A stretch of 64,000 nt of DNA from an uncultured Rhizobiaceae bacterium (GCA_947259295.1 CAMYMG010000067.1:1-64000), one strand, 5' to 3'; counted from the first letter of the stretch, positions 1 through 9,763 are shown. Notes: generated by a model from the letters alone, not told the origin. Made by a program: numbers and translations.

Positions 1-784
1 CCGAGACGCCGCTGCTGCCGCCGACGCTGGCCGATGCGCCGCTGCTGCTGACGCCGGCCGATACGCCGCTGCCGACGCTGGCGGACACGCCGCTGGTGCC
101 GACGCTCGCCGACACGCTCCCGACATTGGCCGAAACGCCGCTCGATCCGATGCTGGCGGAGATGCCCTTGCCGGTGACCGGTGCCACCAGCGCTTCACGC
201 ACCGGCCCGACCTTGATGGGCTGGACGGCGCCCTTGCCGGTGATCGTCACGCCCTTGGGGGAATCGACGAAGGCCATCTGGCCGGCCAGCACGTTGATGC
301 GTTCGCCGGAGCGGATATTGGTGACCTCGACCAGTCCGCGCAGCACGGCAACACTGGCGCCGCCCTTGTAGACTTTCACACGGAATTTCGTGCCCTTCAC
401 GACCGCCGCGAGGTAGGGCGTCTCGACGGAGAAATGGCGGACCTGACGATGATCGACCTCGTACTCGACCAGACCGACGCCTTCGAGAATCCTGGTCTTG
501 CCGCCCCGGTCGGCGGGCAGCGTCACCATGGAGCGCGGCGAGACGATCATCGTCTGGTCGCCGCGCACCAGCTTGACGCGCCCGTTGCGCTCGGTGACGA
601 TCACCGAGCCGGCTTTCAGCGAACCGCCCTTCGAGAGCGAAACCAGTTGCACGCCCTTCTGCTGGATGAAGACCTTGCCGCTGGTCTGGGCGACTTTCCA
701 GTCGGCCGCGGCGACTACAGTCAGCAGCGCCATCAGCATCAGCAAGGTGTAAAGCGGTAACATCGACAAATTACGAATAGACAT
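1..784 (-). CDS. FecR-domain secreted protein with repetitive tail (3' end outside window)
   Basis: The gene runs off the left edge, so about 261 codons are visible and the C-terminus is missing. It begins with a hydrophobic signal peptide (about residues 1-26, ending near VVAAADW). A FecR-like beta-rich domain follows at roughly residues 27-180, with the typical pattern of an early GDQ, a central 'VETPYLAAVVKGTKFRV' and a later 'GLVEVTN' strand. From about residue 200 the protein becomes low-complexity, with repeated units close to GVSASVG. In DNA this is a GC-rich imperfect triplet repeat. A paralogue with the same domain lies just upstream on the same strand (923-1723). FecR-family domains are known from iron-dicitrate signalling and from secreted or cell-surface proteins. 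No sigma factor gene is visible here, so a surface or structural role is my inference. Confidence 0.8.
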   Translation of the reverse strand, partial: MSIRNLSMLPLYTLLMLMALLTVVAAADWKVAQTSGKVFIQQKGVQLVSLSKGGSLKAGSVIVTERNGRVKLVRGDQTMIVSPRSMVTLPADRGGKTRILEGVGLVEYEVDHRQVRHFSVETPYLAAVVKGTKFRVKVYKGGASVAVLRGLVEVTNIRSGERINVLAGQMAFVDSPKGVTITGKGAVQPIKVGPVREALVAPVTGKGISASIGSSGVSANVGSVSASVGTSGVSASVGSGVSAGVSSSGASASVGGSSGVS

Positions 785-922
785 GGCACGGCCCCTCAAT
801 CCAATCCATGGAGCGGCCAATACACTCAATTCCCTATAGATTCCGGTAATCCGTTCGGCACGATTTTAATCAGTGGGGGACTGGCAATTTTCGCGAACTC
901 AGCCCGTGACGCGTCGACGGAG

Positions 923-1723
923 CTAGTTCCGGCCGTGGCCATTGCCGTTGCCGCCGCCATTGCCACCACCATTTCCACCGCCGCCGCCGTTGCTATTTCC
1001 GCCGTTACCGCCGGAACTGCCTTTGCCGCCCTTGCCCGAGGACTTTCCCTGGCTTTTCGCGGATGATCTGCTGGAATTTTGCGCCTTGGATAGCGATGCA
1101 AGCGTCGAACGCGCTGTCGCCGGCGCAACGAGCGCCGACCGCGGCCGGCCGCGCTTGACCTTGCCGATAGGCCCGACACCCTTGACGGCCATACCTTTCG
1201 TCGGTGTGACGGAGCTTCGCTGGCCGGGCATGACGTCGACACGGTCGCCGGACTTCAGGTCGGTCACCTCGACACGGCCGCGCTTGACACCGACGCTGGC
1301 GCTGCCGCGGCGCACGTCGACGGTGAACCGGGTGCCTTTGACGGCGGCTGCAAGGTAGGGCGTCTCGACCGAGAAATGCCTGACCTTGCGGCTGTCGACC
1401 TCGAACTCGATGCGGCCGACGCTTTGCAGGATCTTGGTGACGCGGCCGCGTTGTGCCGGCAGTGCGACGACCGTATCGGGCGACACGATCATGATCTGGT
1501 CGCCACGCATGAGCTTGGCGCGGCCATTGCGGCGGGTGACGACGACCGCGCCGTCACTCAGGACGAGGTTTCCAGACAGCGATGCCAGTTGCACGCCATT
1601 CTGCTTGATGAACACTTCCCCGCTCGTCTTGACGACGCGCCATTCCGCCGCGACAGCGGCCGGGGCGGACACCAGGACGAGCAGTGCAGTCAAAAACGAT
1701 AAAATGGAATACGGACGAAACAT
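923..1723 (-). CDS. FecR-domain secreted protein with glycine/asparagine-rich tail
   Basis: 266 residues from the ATG that follows GGGAGG about 11 bases upstream; this start puts a clear signal peptide first (MFRPYSILSF through APAAVA). A more upstream in-frame start would bury the signal peptide. The FecR-like domain covers about residues 27-170 and includes 'VETPYLAAAVKGTRFTV'. A basic serine-rich linker comes next, then a tail of about 40 residues made almost only of G, N, S and K. The domain aligns by eye with the truncated neighbour downstream, so the two are tandem paralogues whose tails have diverged. Secretion is predicted from the signal peptide; the function is unknown. Confidence 0.82.
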   Translation of the reverse strand: MFRPYSILSFLTALLVLVSAPAAVAAEWRVVKTSGEVFIKQNGVQLASLSGNLVLSDGAVVVTRRNGRAKLMRGDQIMIVSPDTVVALPAQRGRVTKILQSVGRIEFEVDSRKVRHFSVETPYLAAAVKGTRFTVDVRRGSASVGVKRGRVEVTDLKSGDRVDVMPGQRSSVTPTKGMAVKGVGPIGKVKRGRPRSALVAPATARSTLASLSKAQNSSRSSAKSQGKSSGKGGKGSSGGNGGNSNGGGGGNGGGNGGGNGNGHGRN

Positions 1724-1897
1724 TGCCTGCACGTGCCTCCCCACCGAGCGGTCCCCCGCGTCACTTGATGGCTGCACATGTATGTTTTCGGTTAATCCGA
1801 GCAGGCAGTTTTGGACTAAAGCGCCTTACCTTGCGGCAGATGAGCGCTGGATAGACGACCCCCGCATGTCGCGGATCCGTTGGCGATCAGACGACGC

Positions 1898-2308
1898 TCA
1901 GTCGAGCGAAGCCACGGTCTGGTCCTGGGCAGCAACGGCTTCGCCGAAGAAGCCGGCCGAGGCCGAGCGCAGCACCCATACAGAGGCTGCTTCCAGCGAG
2001 GCAACGATGCCGGCACCATTGGCACCAGGCGTCTTCAGGGCGAGGGAATCGTCGCGATCCGGCAGGAAGCGGGCACCGACGACGCGAACGTCCAGACGCT
2101 CGCTGGGGATGGCTTCCGGGGCAGTGCCGATCTGGACGACGGGATAGTGCGGAATGGCGGCGCGCTGCATGGCGGCAAGAGCGTCGGCACGCGACACCGG
2201 AACCGGTGCGTAGTCGGGCAGAGAGAGCTGCGTGGCACCGGCGGTTGCCACCGAACCAAGCGCGAGGGTTGCCGTGACTGCTGCCGTGATGATCGCGTTT
2301 TTGAACAT
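1898..2308 (-). CDS. small secreted protein of unknown function
   Basis: 136 residues. The ATG is preceded by GGAGACACCT, and this start gives a standard signal peptide (MFKNAIITAAVTATLALGSV, then ATAGA). The mature part is about 110 residues with no cysteines, no membrane segment and no motif I recognise. The gene is monocistronic in appearance, lying between the FecR gene and a lytic transglycosylase gene on the same strand with 170 bp or more on each side. Export to the periplasm is inferred; no function can be offered. Confidence 0.7.
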   Translation of the reverse strand: MFKNAIITAAVTATLALGSVATAGATQLSLPDYAPVPVSRADALAAMQRAAIPHYPVVQIGTAPEAIPSERLDVRVVGARFLPDRDDSLALKTPGANGAGIVASLEAASVWVLRSASAGFFGEAVAAQDQTVASLD

Positions 2309-2483
2309 AGGTGTCTCCGCCCCCGCAGGCCTAGGCCCCGGGCATTTCATGTTTCAACCGTGTCTCGATTGGGCTGATAACGGGCGGCCCGCACATTGGT
2401 TCCGGAGCCGGCAAATGGCCGGTTCACAGCCGCGTGATACGGTTAATGGCGGGTGCGGTTGGGTATGGCGGAGGTCGGCGGGG

Positions 2484-3140
2484 TCAGACCCGGGTGCGTC
2501 GACGGTCCTTGCCGAGCCCGGTCTCTTCGAGCAGGCCCTTGCGCTTGGCGTCGTAATAATAGCCACGCGAATAGTATTGCACGGCAAGGTCGGGATTGCC
2601 CTCGGCGACGATCCAGGCGCCGCGCAGATACTTGACCGCGTATTTGAGGTTGGTCTCGGCGTCGAGCAGCCCGCTGGCGTCGCCCTCGTAGCCCATCCCG
2701 CGCGCCGTATCGTGCCTGATCTGCATCAGGCCCCAATAGACGCGGTTGCGTGCGCGCGGATTGAAATTGCTCTCGCGCTTGACGACACGCCGCACCAGAG
2801 TTTCCGGCACTTCATACTCGGCCGCGTATTTGCCGATCAGCCGATCGACCTCGCCGCGCGGCGAGTCTGGCAGCGCATAGACGATCTGGCCTTCCGGCTC
2901 GACGATCGGGTAAGGCGGCAGCGACGCAACCTGGTAGCTGCCGTCGGACGGCGAGCGTCCGTTGAAGGAGGCCGGCACCACGGATACTGAATCAGGCAGC
3001 TTGATTGCGTCGGCCGTCGCATAAGCATAGTCGGATTCGGTCGGCTGAAGCGCGTGGTTGAGGCGGTTCGACATGCAGCCCGAGAGAAGGCCGGCACACA
3101 GCGTCAGCGCGATCAGACATGGTTTGCGGAATGCTGGCAA
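2484..3140 (-). CDS. lipoprotein lytic transglycosylase (SLT domain)
   Basis: About 218 residues from a TTG start chosen because it yields a short lipoprotein signal (PAFRKPCLIALTLCAGLLSGC) with lipobox LSGC. The reading frame is open another 125 codons upstream, but that part does not look coding and would bury the lipobox. The C-terminal half is an SLT/goose-lysozyme-like domain: catalytic glutamate about E123 in 'VVKRESNFNP', then 'YWGLMQI' and the late 'AVQYYSRGYY' motif. Such enzymes cleave the MurNAc-GlcNAc bond of peptidoglycan, forming a 1,6-anhydro product, at the outer membrane or periplasm. Divergent from ogt across a 169-bp gap. The exact start is the main uncertainty. Confidence 0.82.
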   Translation of the reverse strand: MPAFRKPCLIALTLCAGLLSGCMSNRLNHALQPTESDYAYATADAIKLPDSVSVVPASFNGRSPSDGSYQVASLPPYPIVEPEGQIVYALPDSPRGEVDRLIGKYAAEYEVPETLVRRVVKRESNFNPRARNRVYWGLMQIRHDTARGMGYEGDASGLLDAETNLKYAVKYLRGAWIVAEGNPDLAVQYYSRGYYYDAKRKGLLEETGLGKDRRRTRV

Positions 3141-3309
3141 AGGCCGCTCTGCTTCAAATTTCGTTATCCCGCCCAATGTTTGCTTACACCAGCCCGCGCG
3201 ATCTCGCAAATGCTGTGGAGCGTCGGCGATTTTCGGGTGGTGGACAGAGCCGATCGGTGCGATATTGTTCCCTGTTTGTACCAGCATTGGCCTACCAGGA
3301 GCCGCGGCG

Positions 3310-3873
3310 ATGACATCCACCGGCCAGGCAATTTTCGAAACAGAACTCGGCTTCATGGGAATCGCCTGGAGCGAGGCAGGGCTTACCCGCCTTTGCCTTG
3401 CCGAACCGGAGCGAGCGTCGGTCGAACGCCGCCTTGCAAGGGTTGCCGGTGGAACGGCGCAGGTCTCGCCGGAGGCCCAGCCGGCATGGATCGTCCGGCT
3501 CATCGATGCGATCACCGACTATGCGTCCGGTGAAAGCCGGGAATTCTCTTCCGTCCCGGTCGATCTGGCAGGCGTCGACGACTTCCGGCTGGCGATTTAT
3601 GATGCGGCGCGGGAACTGCGGTTCGGCGCCGTCACGACCTACGGAGAACTGGCAACACGTGCAGGCTATCCGGGCATGGCCCGTGAAACCGGTGCGGCAC
3701 TCGGCAGCAATCCGGTGCCGTTGGTCATTCCGTGCCACCGCATCGTCGCGGCGGGCGGCAAGATCGGCGGCTTCTCGGCGCCGGGCGGCTCGGCCTCCAA
3801 GGAAAGGATGCTGGCGCTGGAGGGTGTCCGCGTCGGACCGCCACCAGCCGCCCAGCAATCATTCGGCTTCTAG
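3310..3873 (+). CDS. ogt: methylated-DNA--[protein]-cysteine S-methyltransferase
   Basis: 187 residues, started at the ATG that follows AGGAG. The C-terminal half carries the active-site signature IPCHRIV with acceptor cysteine about C142. Before it stands the DNA-binding helix region 'FGAVTTYGELATRAGYPGMAR', after it the GGFSAPGG loop. The enzyme removes alkyl groups from O6-alkylguanine by irreversible transfer to its own cysteine. There is no fused AraC-type Ada domain, so this is the Ogt-like, non-regulatory form. It is convergent with a small secreted-protein gene only 6 bp beyond its stop. Confidence 0.93.
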   Translation: MTSTGQAIFETELGFMGIAWSEAGLTRLCLAEPERASVERRLARVAGGTAQVSPEAQPAWIVRLIDAITDYASGESREFSSVPVDLAGVDDFRLAIYDAARELRFGAVTTYGELATRAGYPGMARETGAALGSNPVPLVIPCHRIVAAGGKIGGFSAPGGSASKERMLALEGVRVGPPPAAQQSFGF

Positions 3874-3879
3874 GAACGG

Positions 3880-4206
3880 TCAGCGCCGGAACAGGAACAG
3901 GTCGTCGTCGTCCGGATCGTAGTACTTGCATTCCCACACGGGGCAGGACTTGCGATCCGTCGTCGGCACATAGGACCTTGCGGCGCGGGTTCCGGACTCG
4001 CAATAGCCGCCATTGGCGACGAAGCGGCCATAGAGCGGCAGGTTCGGATTGGACTTCGATCTCCAGCGCAGGATCGCCGCGCCTTCGTTGGCGAGCCTGG
4101 CCTTGACCTGATCGCAGCTCATCGAGGTGGAGTTGTAGCGCGAGATGGCGTGTGCCTGGATCGACAGCAGGGAAAGACCAAGCGCCAGCAGAACGGTTCT
4201 TTTCAT
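3880..4206 (-). CDS. small secreted four-cysteine protein, unknown function
   Basis: 108 residues. The ATG follows GGAG by 7 bases and starts a signal peptide (MKRTVLLALGLSLLSIQAHA). The mature protein of about 88 residues has four cysteines (SC, YC, SC, EC) that could form two disulfides in the periplasm, and it ends in an acidic run DPDDDD followed by LFLFRR. I do not recognise the family. It is convergent with ogt and divergent from the 3-hydroxyisobutyrate dehydrogenase-like gene, so it appears to be transcribed alone. Confidence 0.7.
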   Translation of the reverse strand: MKRTVLLALGLSLLSIQAHAISRYNSTSMSCDQVKARLANEGAAILRWRSKSNPNLPLYGRFVANGGYCESGTRAARSYVPTTDRKSCPVWECKYYDPDDDDLFLFRR

Positions 4207-4386
4207 CAGAGACTCCGTGGGTCCAACGGTGGGGATCATAGCAGTAACGGTCCCCGAGGCCGGGCTGTTTCATCACTTCGGCTTGAAATGGGCGGCGATG
4301 GCAAAAAGTCCAGTCCGGCATGCCGACACTCGTGACGCGCCCCAGCCGATCGCCTATCGTCCGGCGGCAAGCATGGAGGATATTGC

Positions 4387-5283
4387 ATGACCAAGGATCG
4401 CGTCGGTTTCGTCGGCGTCGGGTTGATGGGCCACGGCATGGCGAAGAACATCGTCGAAAAGGGCTTTCCGCTGACCATCATCGCACACCGCAACCGCGAA
4501 CCTGTCGAGGATTTGAAGAAGCGCGGCGCCGAAGAGGCGTCGAGCCTGCGCGAACTGGCCGAGAAGAGCGACATCGTGGTGCTGTGCGTGACCGGCAGCC
4601 CGCAGGTGGAAGCGACGCTGACGGGGCCTGAAGGCCTGGCGTCGGCCGGCAAGGAGCTGATCGTCTGCGACTGCTCGACTGCCGATCCGTCCTCGACCGT
4701 AAAGCTCGCGGAGCTGCTCGCGCCGCAGGGCATCACGCTGGTCGACGCGCCGCTTTCGCGTACGCCGAAGGACGCCGAGGCCGGGACGCTGGATGTCATG
4801 GCGGGTGGCGACGACGCGATCTTCGAACGGGTGCGGCCGGTGCTCGAAACCTTCGCCGGACGCATCGTCAGGACCGGGCCCGTTGGCAGCGGCCACACGA
4901 TGAAGCTGTTGAACAATTTCGTGTCGCTCGGCTATGCCGCGCTCTATTCGGAAGCGCTGACGCTTGGTGCAAAGGCCGGGCTGACTCCGCAGGTGTTCGA
5001 CAGCGTGATCCGCGACGGGCGCATGGACTGCCCGTTCTACCGCACATTCTTCACATGGGTGCTGGAGCGCGACGAGAATGCGCATCGCTTCTCGATCGCC
5101 AATGCGTTGAAGGACCTGACTTATCTGTCTGCCTCGGCCAACGCGTCCGGGACAGCAAATCCGCTTGGCTCGGCGGTGCGCAATTCCTTTGCGCTGGCGG
5201 CGGGTGCCGGAGGGGCGGAGAAGTTCGTGCCCATGCTGTCCGACGCAATCGCCAAGATGAATGGCGTGAAGCTCGCAGATTAG
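4387..5283 (+). CDS. NAD(P)-dependent beta-hydroxyacid dehydrogenase (HIBADH family)
   Basis: 298 residues, the usual length for the 3-hydroxyisobutyrate dehydrogenase family. The N-terminus has the dinucleotide-binding motif GVGLMGHGMAKN (residues 8-19). The substrate loop 'DAPLSRTPKDAEAGTLDVM' sits at about 120-140. The catalytic lysine is about K173 in 'GSGHTMKLLNN'. The family oxidises short beta-hydroxyacids (3-hydroxyisobutyrate, tartronate semialdehyde, gamma-hydroxybutyrate); the exact substrate cannot be read from sequence. It stands alone, with a divergent secreted-protein gene upstream and cspA 179 bp downstream on the same strand. Confidence 0.88.
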   Translation: MTKDRVGFVGVGLMGHGMAKNIVEKGFPLTIIAHRNREPVEDLKKRGAEEASSLRELAEKSDIVVLCVTGSPQVEATLTGPEGLASAGKELIVCDCSTADPSSTVKLAELLAPQGITLVDAPLSRTPKDAEAGTLDVMAGGDDAIFERVRPVLETFAGRIVRTGPVGSGHTMKLLNNFVSLGYAALYSEALTLGAKAGLTPQVFDSVIRDGRMDCPFYRTFFTWVLERDENAHRFSIANALKDLTYLSASANASGTANPLGSAVRNSFALAAGAGGAEKFVPMLSDAIAKMNGVKLAD

Positions 5284-5462
5284 AGGACACGCTATTGTTT
5301 TTTGCCTCCGCTTCGCCTATATGCGATCCATTGATATTTCGGCCGATCGATCCAGAGGCCCGCGGTTCTCGCGTTTGCTGACGTCTATCTCCAAAATCTC
5401 GATACGAAACGGCAAGGCTTTGGCCGCGCCATACATAACGTCGCATATGAAGGAATACAGAA

Positions 5463-5675
5463 ATGGCAACTGGAACAGTCAAGTGGTTTAACGCCACCAA
5501 GGGCTTCGGCTTCATCCAGCCCGACGATGGCGGTCAGGACGTTTTCGTCCACATCTCCGCAGTCGAGCGCGCTGGCATGTCGAACCTCGTTGAAGGCCAG
5601 AAGATCAACTTCGAGATCGAGCAGGACCGCCGTACCGGCAAGTCATCGGCTGGATCTCTGACCAAGGCAGCTTGA
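5463..5675 (+). CDS. cspA: cold shock protein (CspA family)
   Basis: 70 residues, a single cold-shock domain. RNP1 is KGFGFI (13-18) and RNP2 is VFVHI (27-31). It binds single-stranded nucleic acid and acts as an RNA chaperone in the cytoplasm. The spacer to the preceding stop is 179 bp, which leaves room for the long 5' leader common in csp mRNAs. GGAA lies 6-9 bases before the ATG. A good intrinsic terminator follows at about 5848, unusually far (170 bp) from the stop. Confidence 0.95.
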   Translation: MATGTVKWFNATKGFGFIQPDDGGQDVFVHISAVERAGMSNLVEGQKINFEIEQDRRTGKSSAGSLTKAA

Positions 5676-5680
5676 TTTAA

Positions 5681-5722
5681 TTTCGCGCGCCCCCTGCCCT
5701 TGAGGACGGGAGCGCGCGGCAA
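5681..5722 (+). other. hairpin just after cspA
   Basis: GCGCGCCCC and GGGAGCGCGC arms can pair around TGCCCTTGAGGAC immediately after the cspA stop. There is no U-tract, so it is a structured 3' UTR or processing element rather than a clear terminator. Confidence 0.4.
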
Positions 5723-5847
5723 GTCACGGATGTACTGGCAGCCGCGCCGGTTGGCGCGCGACGGTCGCATTCAGAACCGGAATACCTGAACAGCAGATAG
5801 CTGCAGGGTCTGGAAGAGAATGTTTCCGGTCAGGCTACCGAGGAGCG

Positions 5848-5875
5848 GAAGGCGGGGTTTTCCCCGCCTTTTTGT
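5848..5875 (+). terminator. intrinsic terminator (cspA transcript)
   Basis: GGCGGGG-TTTT-CCCCGCC is followed by TTTTT on the plus strand. The minus strand lacks a T-run, so it acts on rightward transcripts, of which cspA is the only candidate. Confidence 0.8.
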
Positions 5876-5900
5876 TGTCCGGATTTCCGAAGACCGTCTT

Positions 5901-6512
5901 TCAGGGCAGCCAGTCCATCGGCACGTGGCCGGGATCCTTCTCGACCCGGCGAAGCCAGGCGCCGACCGCCGGATAGCGGGCGAGATCGAAGCCGCCCTCC
6001 CCCGCCACATGGGTGTAGGCGTAGAGCGCAAGGTCGGCGACGCTGATCGCTTCGCCCGCAAAGAAGGGCGATGCGGCGAGACGCTTTTCCATCACGCCGA
6101 GCGCCTTTTCGCCGCGCTCGAAAGTCTGCGCCAGCCGCTCGGGGGTGGCGTCCTTCGCGCGCGAGGGAAAGGTAAGCAGCGCACGGCGCACGGCGATATA
6201 GGGCTCGTGGCTGTACTGTTCGAAGAACAGCCACTGGTAGGCCAGCGCACGCTGGTAGCCGTCTGCGGGGACAAAGCGCGTGCCCTCTCCGAAATAGAGC
6301 AGCATGGCGTTGGACTCGGCGAGCAGCCGGCCGTCGTCGAGTTCGAGCAGCGGCACCATGGCGTTGGGGTTCTTCGCCACATATTCGGCCGACCTCGTGG
6401 CGCCGACATGCGAACTGACCTCGACATGCTCGAACGTCCGGCCGAGCTTGGCAAGCAGCAGGCGCGGCTTGTAGCAATTGCCGCTGTCGCTCATTCCATA
6501 GAGTTTCATCAT
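5901..6512 (-). CDS. glutathione S-transferase family protein
   Basis: 203 residues. The N-terminal thioredoxin-like domain begins MMKLYGMSDSGNCYKPRLLL, with the Ser/Cys region at 9-13 in the glutathione-activating position. 'NAMVPLLELDDGRLLAESNAML' holds the cis-proline (V-P) and the ES glutathione-contact motif. The C-terminal helical domain includes 'AISVADLALYAYTHVA' with the N-capping box S-x-x-D. Cytosolic transferases of this type conjugate or reduce electrophiles with glutathione. The second ATG three bases later is an equally possible start. The gene is convergent with cspA and its terminator. Confidence 0.88.
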   Translation of the reverse strand: MMKLYGMSDSGNCYKPRLLLAKLGRTFEHVEVSSHVGATRSAEYVAKNPNAMVPLLELDDGRLLAESNAMLLYFGEGTRFVPADGYQRALAYQWLFFEQYSHEPYIAVRRALLTFPSRAKDATPERLAQTFERGEKALGVMEKRLAASPFFAGEAISVADLALYAYTHVAGEGGFDLARYPAVGAWLRRVEKDPGHVPMDWLP

Positions 6513-6601
6513 TCAGGCTCCGACTGAACGCCAGCATGCCTTCGGCCGAAGGTTCAATCCAACGCGTTTTGTTGGTGCTTTCGATCAGCAGCGCTGATGC
6601 A

Positions 6602-7450
6602 TCATCCGAAGAGCGGCGCGCTGGCCGGGGCGTGGCCGAGCAGGTCGACGATCCGCAGGGGCTCCTCGTTCATCTCGGATCCGACCAGAGCGCTTTCTGC
6701 GAGCAGCGGCCCCTGCAGGAGATCAGCCCCGACCTGCAGCGCGACGTGGAGTTTCTCGCGCCTGTCTATCCCGCCTACAAGGACGCGGGCAGGCCGCTCG
6801 TGCAATCTGGCAACCGCCGTGCCTAAGAGGCGGATGGTGGCGTCGTTGCGGCAGATCTCGGCGAACCAGGCGTCATCGACGCGCACTACATCGGGCGACA
6901 AGGCGCTCATCTGCTCTTCCGTCCAGTGCCCTGCCCCGAAATCCCCGATGCCTCTCCGCAAGCCCGAATGGCGAGCTTCGCCGATCCGCCGGAGGGCGAG
7001 GTCGCTATCCGGCGCGCCCAGCATGCATATGAGGCGCTCGGGCTCCAGTCCGGCCTCCTGCAGGTATTCGGCGATGACATGCAAGTCGTTCGTCGGATCG
7101 TCCGGATCGATGGGTTCGGGCGTTTCGAGGTCGATGATGAGGTCGATACCGGCAATGCCGATGTTCCGGTAGTTGCGCAGCTGCAGGACCTGCCCAAGCC
7201 GCTGCACGTGCCGCGCGCCCGGGACCGCCTGCCGCTCAAACATCTCCGCGTCAGGGACGGGCTTGCCCTGGTAATATGGCGTGGCGCCGCCCGCGACCGC
7301 GACCCATTCGAGCGTCGCGCCCTGGCGGCTGTAGATCGGCTGATAGGTGGCGCGCAGGATGAATTCTCCGCAGCGCGCGCTCTCGATCCCAACCTCGTCG
7401 ACGATCAGGAGATCGCTGCCCCAAGGCTGCCCGGCCGACACCGGGTTCAT
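6602..7450 (-). CDS. degenerate EAL-domain protein
   Basis: 282 residues. Its ATG overlaps the stop of the upstream EAL gene in an ATGA, so the two are translationally coupled. The fold can be traced by comparison with the partner: 'ATYQPIYSRQG', 'GDFGAGHW', 'LLQGPLLAE'. The catalytic positions are nearly all lost. There is no EAL or EGL, the metal-binding glutamates are gone, DDFG has become GDFG, and the VKID lysine has become VVRVDD. Cyclic-di-GMP phosphodiesterase activity is therefore very unlikely. A sensory or regulatory partner role for the first protein is my inference. The frame stays open upstream across the first gene, but that part is not EAL-like. Confidence 0.72.
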   Translation of the reverse strand: MNPVSAGQPWGSDLLIVDEVGIESARCGEFILRATYQPIYSRQGATLEWVAVAGGATPYYQGKPVPDAEMFERQAVPGARHVQRLGQVLQLRNYRNIGIAGIDLIIDLETPEPIDPDDPTNDLHVIAEYLQEAGLEPERLICMLGAPDSDLALRRIGEARHSGLRRGIGDFGAGHWTEEQMSALSPDVVRVDDAWFAEICRNDATIRLLGTAVARLHERPARVLVGGIDRREKLHVALQVGADLLQGPLLAESALVGSEMNEEPLRIVDLLGHAPASAPLFG

Positions 7451-8355
7451 GGCGTCTGCCTGCGTCCGAAATTCCTGGCGCGGCGAGCCGTAGCGGCAAC
7501 ACGGCCAGAGGCGGGGCCGGCGTTCGATCCGGACGCGGGCGAAGCCGTGCCAGCGGGCTGCGGATCGGACCGGAAGGCGGAAAAGCTGGTCGGCGCGAGT
7601 TCCGGCCGCGCCAGCGCGTAGCCCTGCACCATCGAGGCGCCCGATCTTTCGGCGAGTTCCAGTTGCCAGCCTTCCTCGATGCCTTCGAAGACGGTGCGGA
7701 TGCCCTGCTCCGCGAAGGTCGACACCATGGTTGTCAGCAGCGCATAGCCCGGACCCGATTCCATCAGCCAGGTCGCCCACCTGGCGTCGAACTTGACGAT
7801 GTCGGGGTGGAGTTCGCGGATTCTGCTCATGTCGGAATCTTCGGCGCCGAAATCGTCGATCGCGATGCGGAAGCCGCTGCGCTTCAGCGCCGCGACGAAA
7901 TCGAACAGCGCTTCCTGCGAGGCGGACTTCTGCTCGGTGACCTCGCAGACGACGCGGCGCGGGTCTATGCCTGCCTCGTGCAGGACGAGCCGCATGTCGC
8001 GCAGGGCCGCCTCGGCGACGGAATGCTCGGTGAAGACAGACGGGTCGAAATTGACGAAGATATCGGCATCCGGCGACAGGCAGCTTGCGGCGTTGAGCAG
8101 ATGCAGGGTGCGCGTCAGGGTCTCGACATGCAGCCGGTCGGCCGCCGGCACACTGTTGAGGAAGGCGAGCGGCGTCCAGGCTTCGTCGCCGCGGTAGGGC
8201 CGCATCAACCCCTCGAAGGCAACGACCCTGAGCTTGCCGTCGGCAAAGGCGAAGATGGGCTGGAAGGCGGTCTTGAGCACGTGCGCGCCCCAGATACCCG
8301 TCGAGGTACCGTCGGCATTGCGAACGATGTGAGCAAGCCCGATGCTGCGCGACAA
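7447..8355 (-). CDS. EAL-domain protein, putative c-di-GMP phosphodiesterase
   Basis: 302 residues, a stand-alone EAL domain without a membrane or sensor segment. Motifs in order: FQPIF, then EGL at 48-50 in place of the canonical EAL, 'NFDPS', 'CEVTEQ', 'IDDFGAEDSD', 'VKFDARW', 'EGIEE', 'QGYALARP'. The glutamates, DD pair and lysine needed for metal binding and catalysis are present, so hydrolysis of c-di-GMP to pGpG is plausible. The short C-terminal tail is basic and low-complexity. It is the first gene of a two-gene operon with a degenerate EAL paralogue and is divergent from aatA. Confidence 0.85.
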   Translation of the reverse strand: MSRSIGLAHIVRNADGTSTGIWGAHVLKTAFQPIFAFADGKLRVVAFEGLMRPYRGDEAWTPLAFLNSVPAADRLHVETLTRTLHLLNAASCLSPDADIFVNFDPSVFTEHSVAEAALRDMRLVLHEAGIDPRRVVCEVTEQKSASQEALFDFVAALKRSGFRIAIDDFGAEDSDMSRIRELHPDIVKFDARWATWLMESGPGYALLTTMVSTFAEQGIRTVFEGIEEGWQLELAERSGASMVQGYALARPELAPTSFSAFRSDPQPAGTASPASGSNAGPASGRVAATARRARNFGRRQTP

Positions 8356-8530
8356 GAGCCGGACTCCGGATTGAGCAAAGTTTCGGCGCCAGTGTTGTCA
8401 CGCAAGGTTTTACCGTTCGTTAATATATGCCAGACCGGGCGAACGATCCGGCCTGCGCGCGTAACGCTTGCGAATTGACGCCGGATCGGACAAAGAAGTC
8501 GCGCGGTCGTGAGACCGGAAAAATCCTTGA

Positions 8531-9748
<1,218 letters not shown>

Positions 9749-9763
9749 ACCCACTCCAGTCCC

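Noticed and set aside
2484..3515. Longer lytic transglycosylase starting at 3515
   Set aside because: The extra 125 residues would place the lipoprotein signal inside the protein, and the stretch overlaps the start of ogt on the other strand.
6602..8401. A single 599-residue protein spanning both EAL genes
   Set aside because: The first 317 residues of this frame are arginine-rich shadow sequence, while the EAL motifs of that stretch lie in another frame. The real arrangement is two genes with an ATGA overlap.
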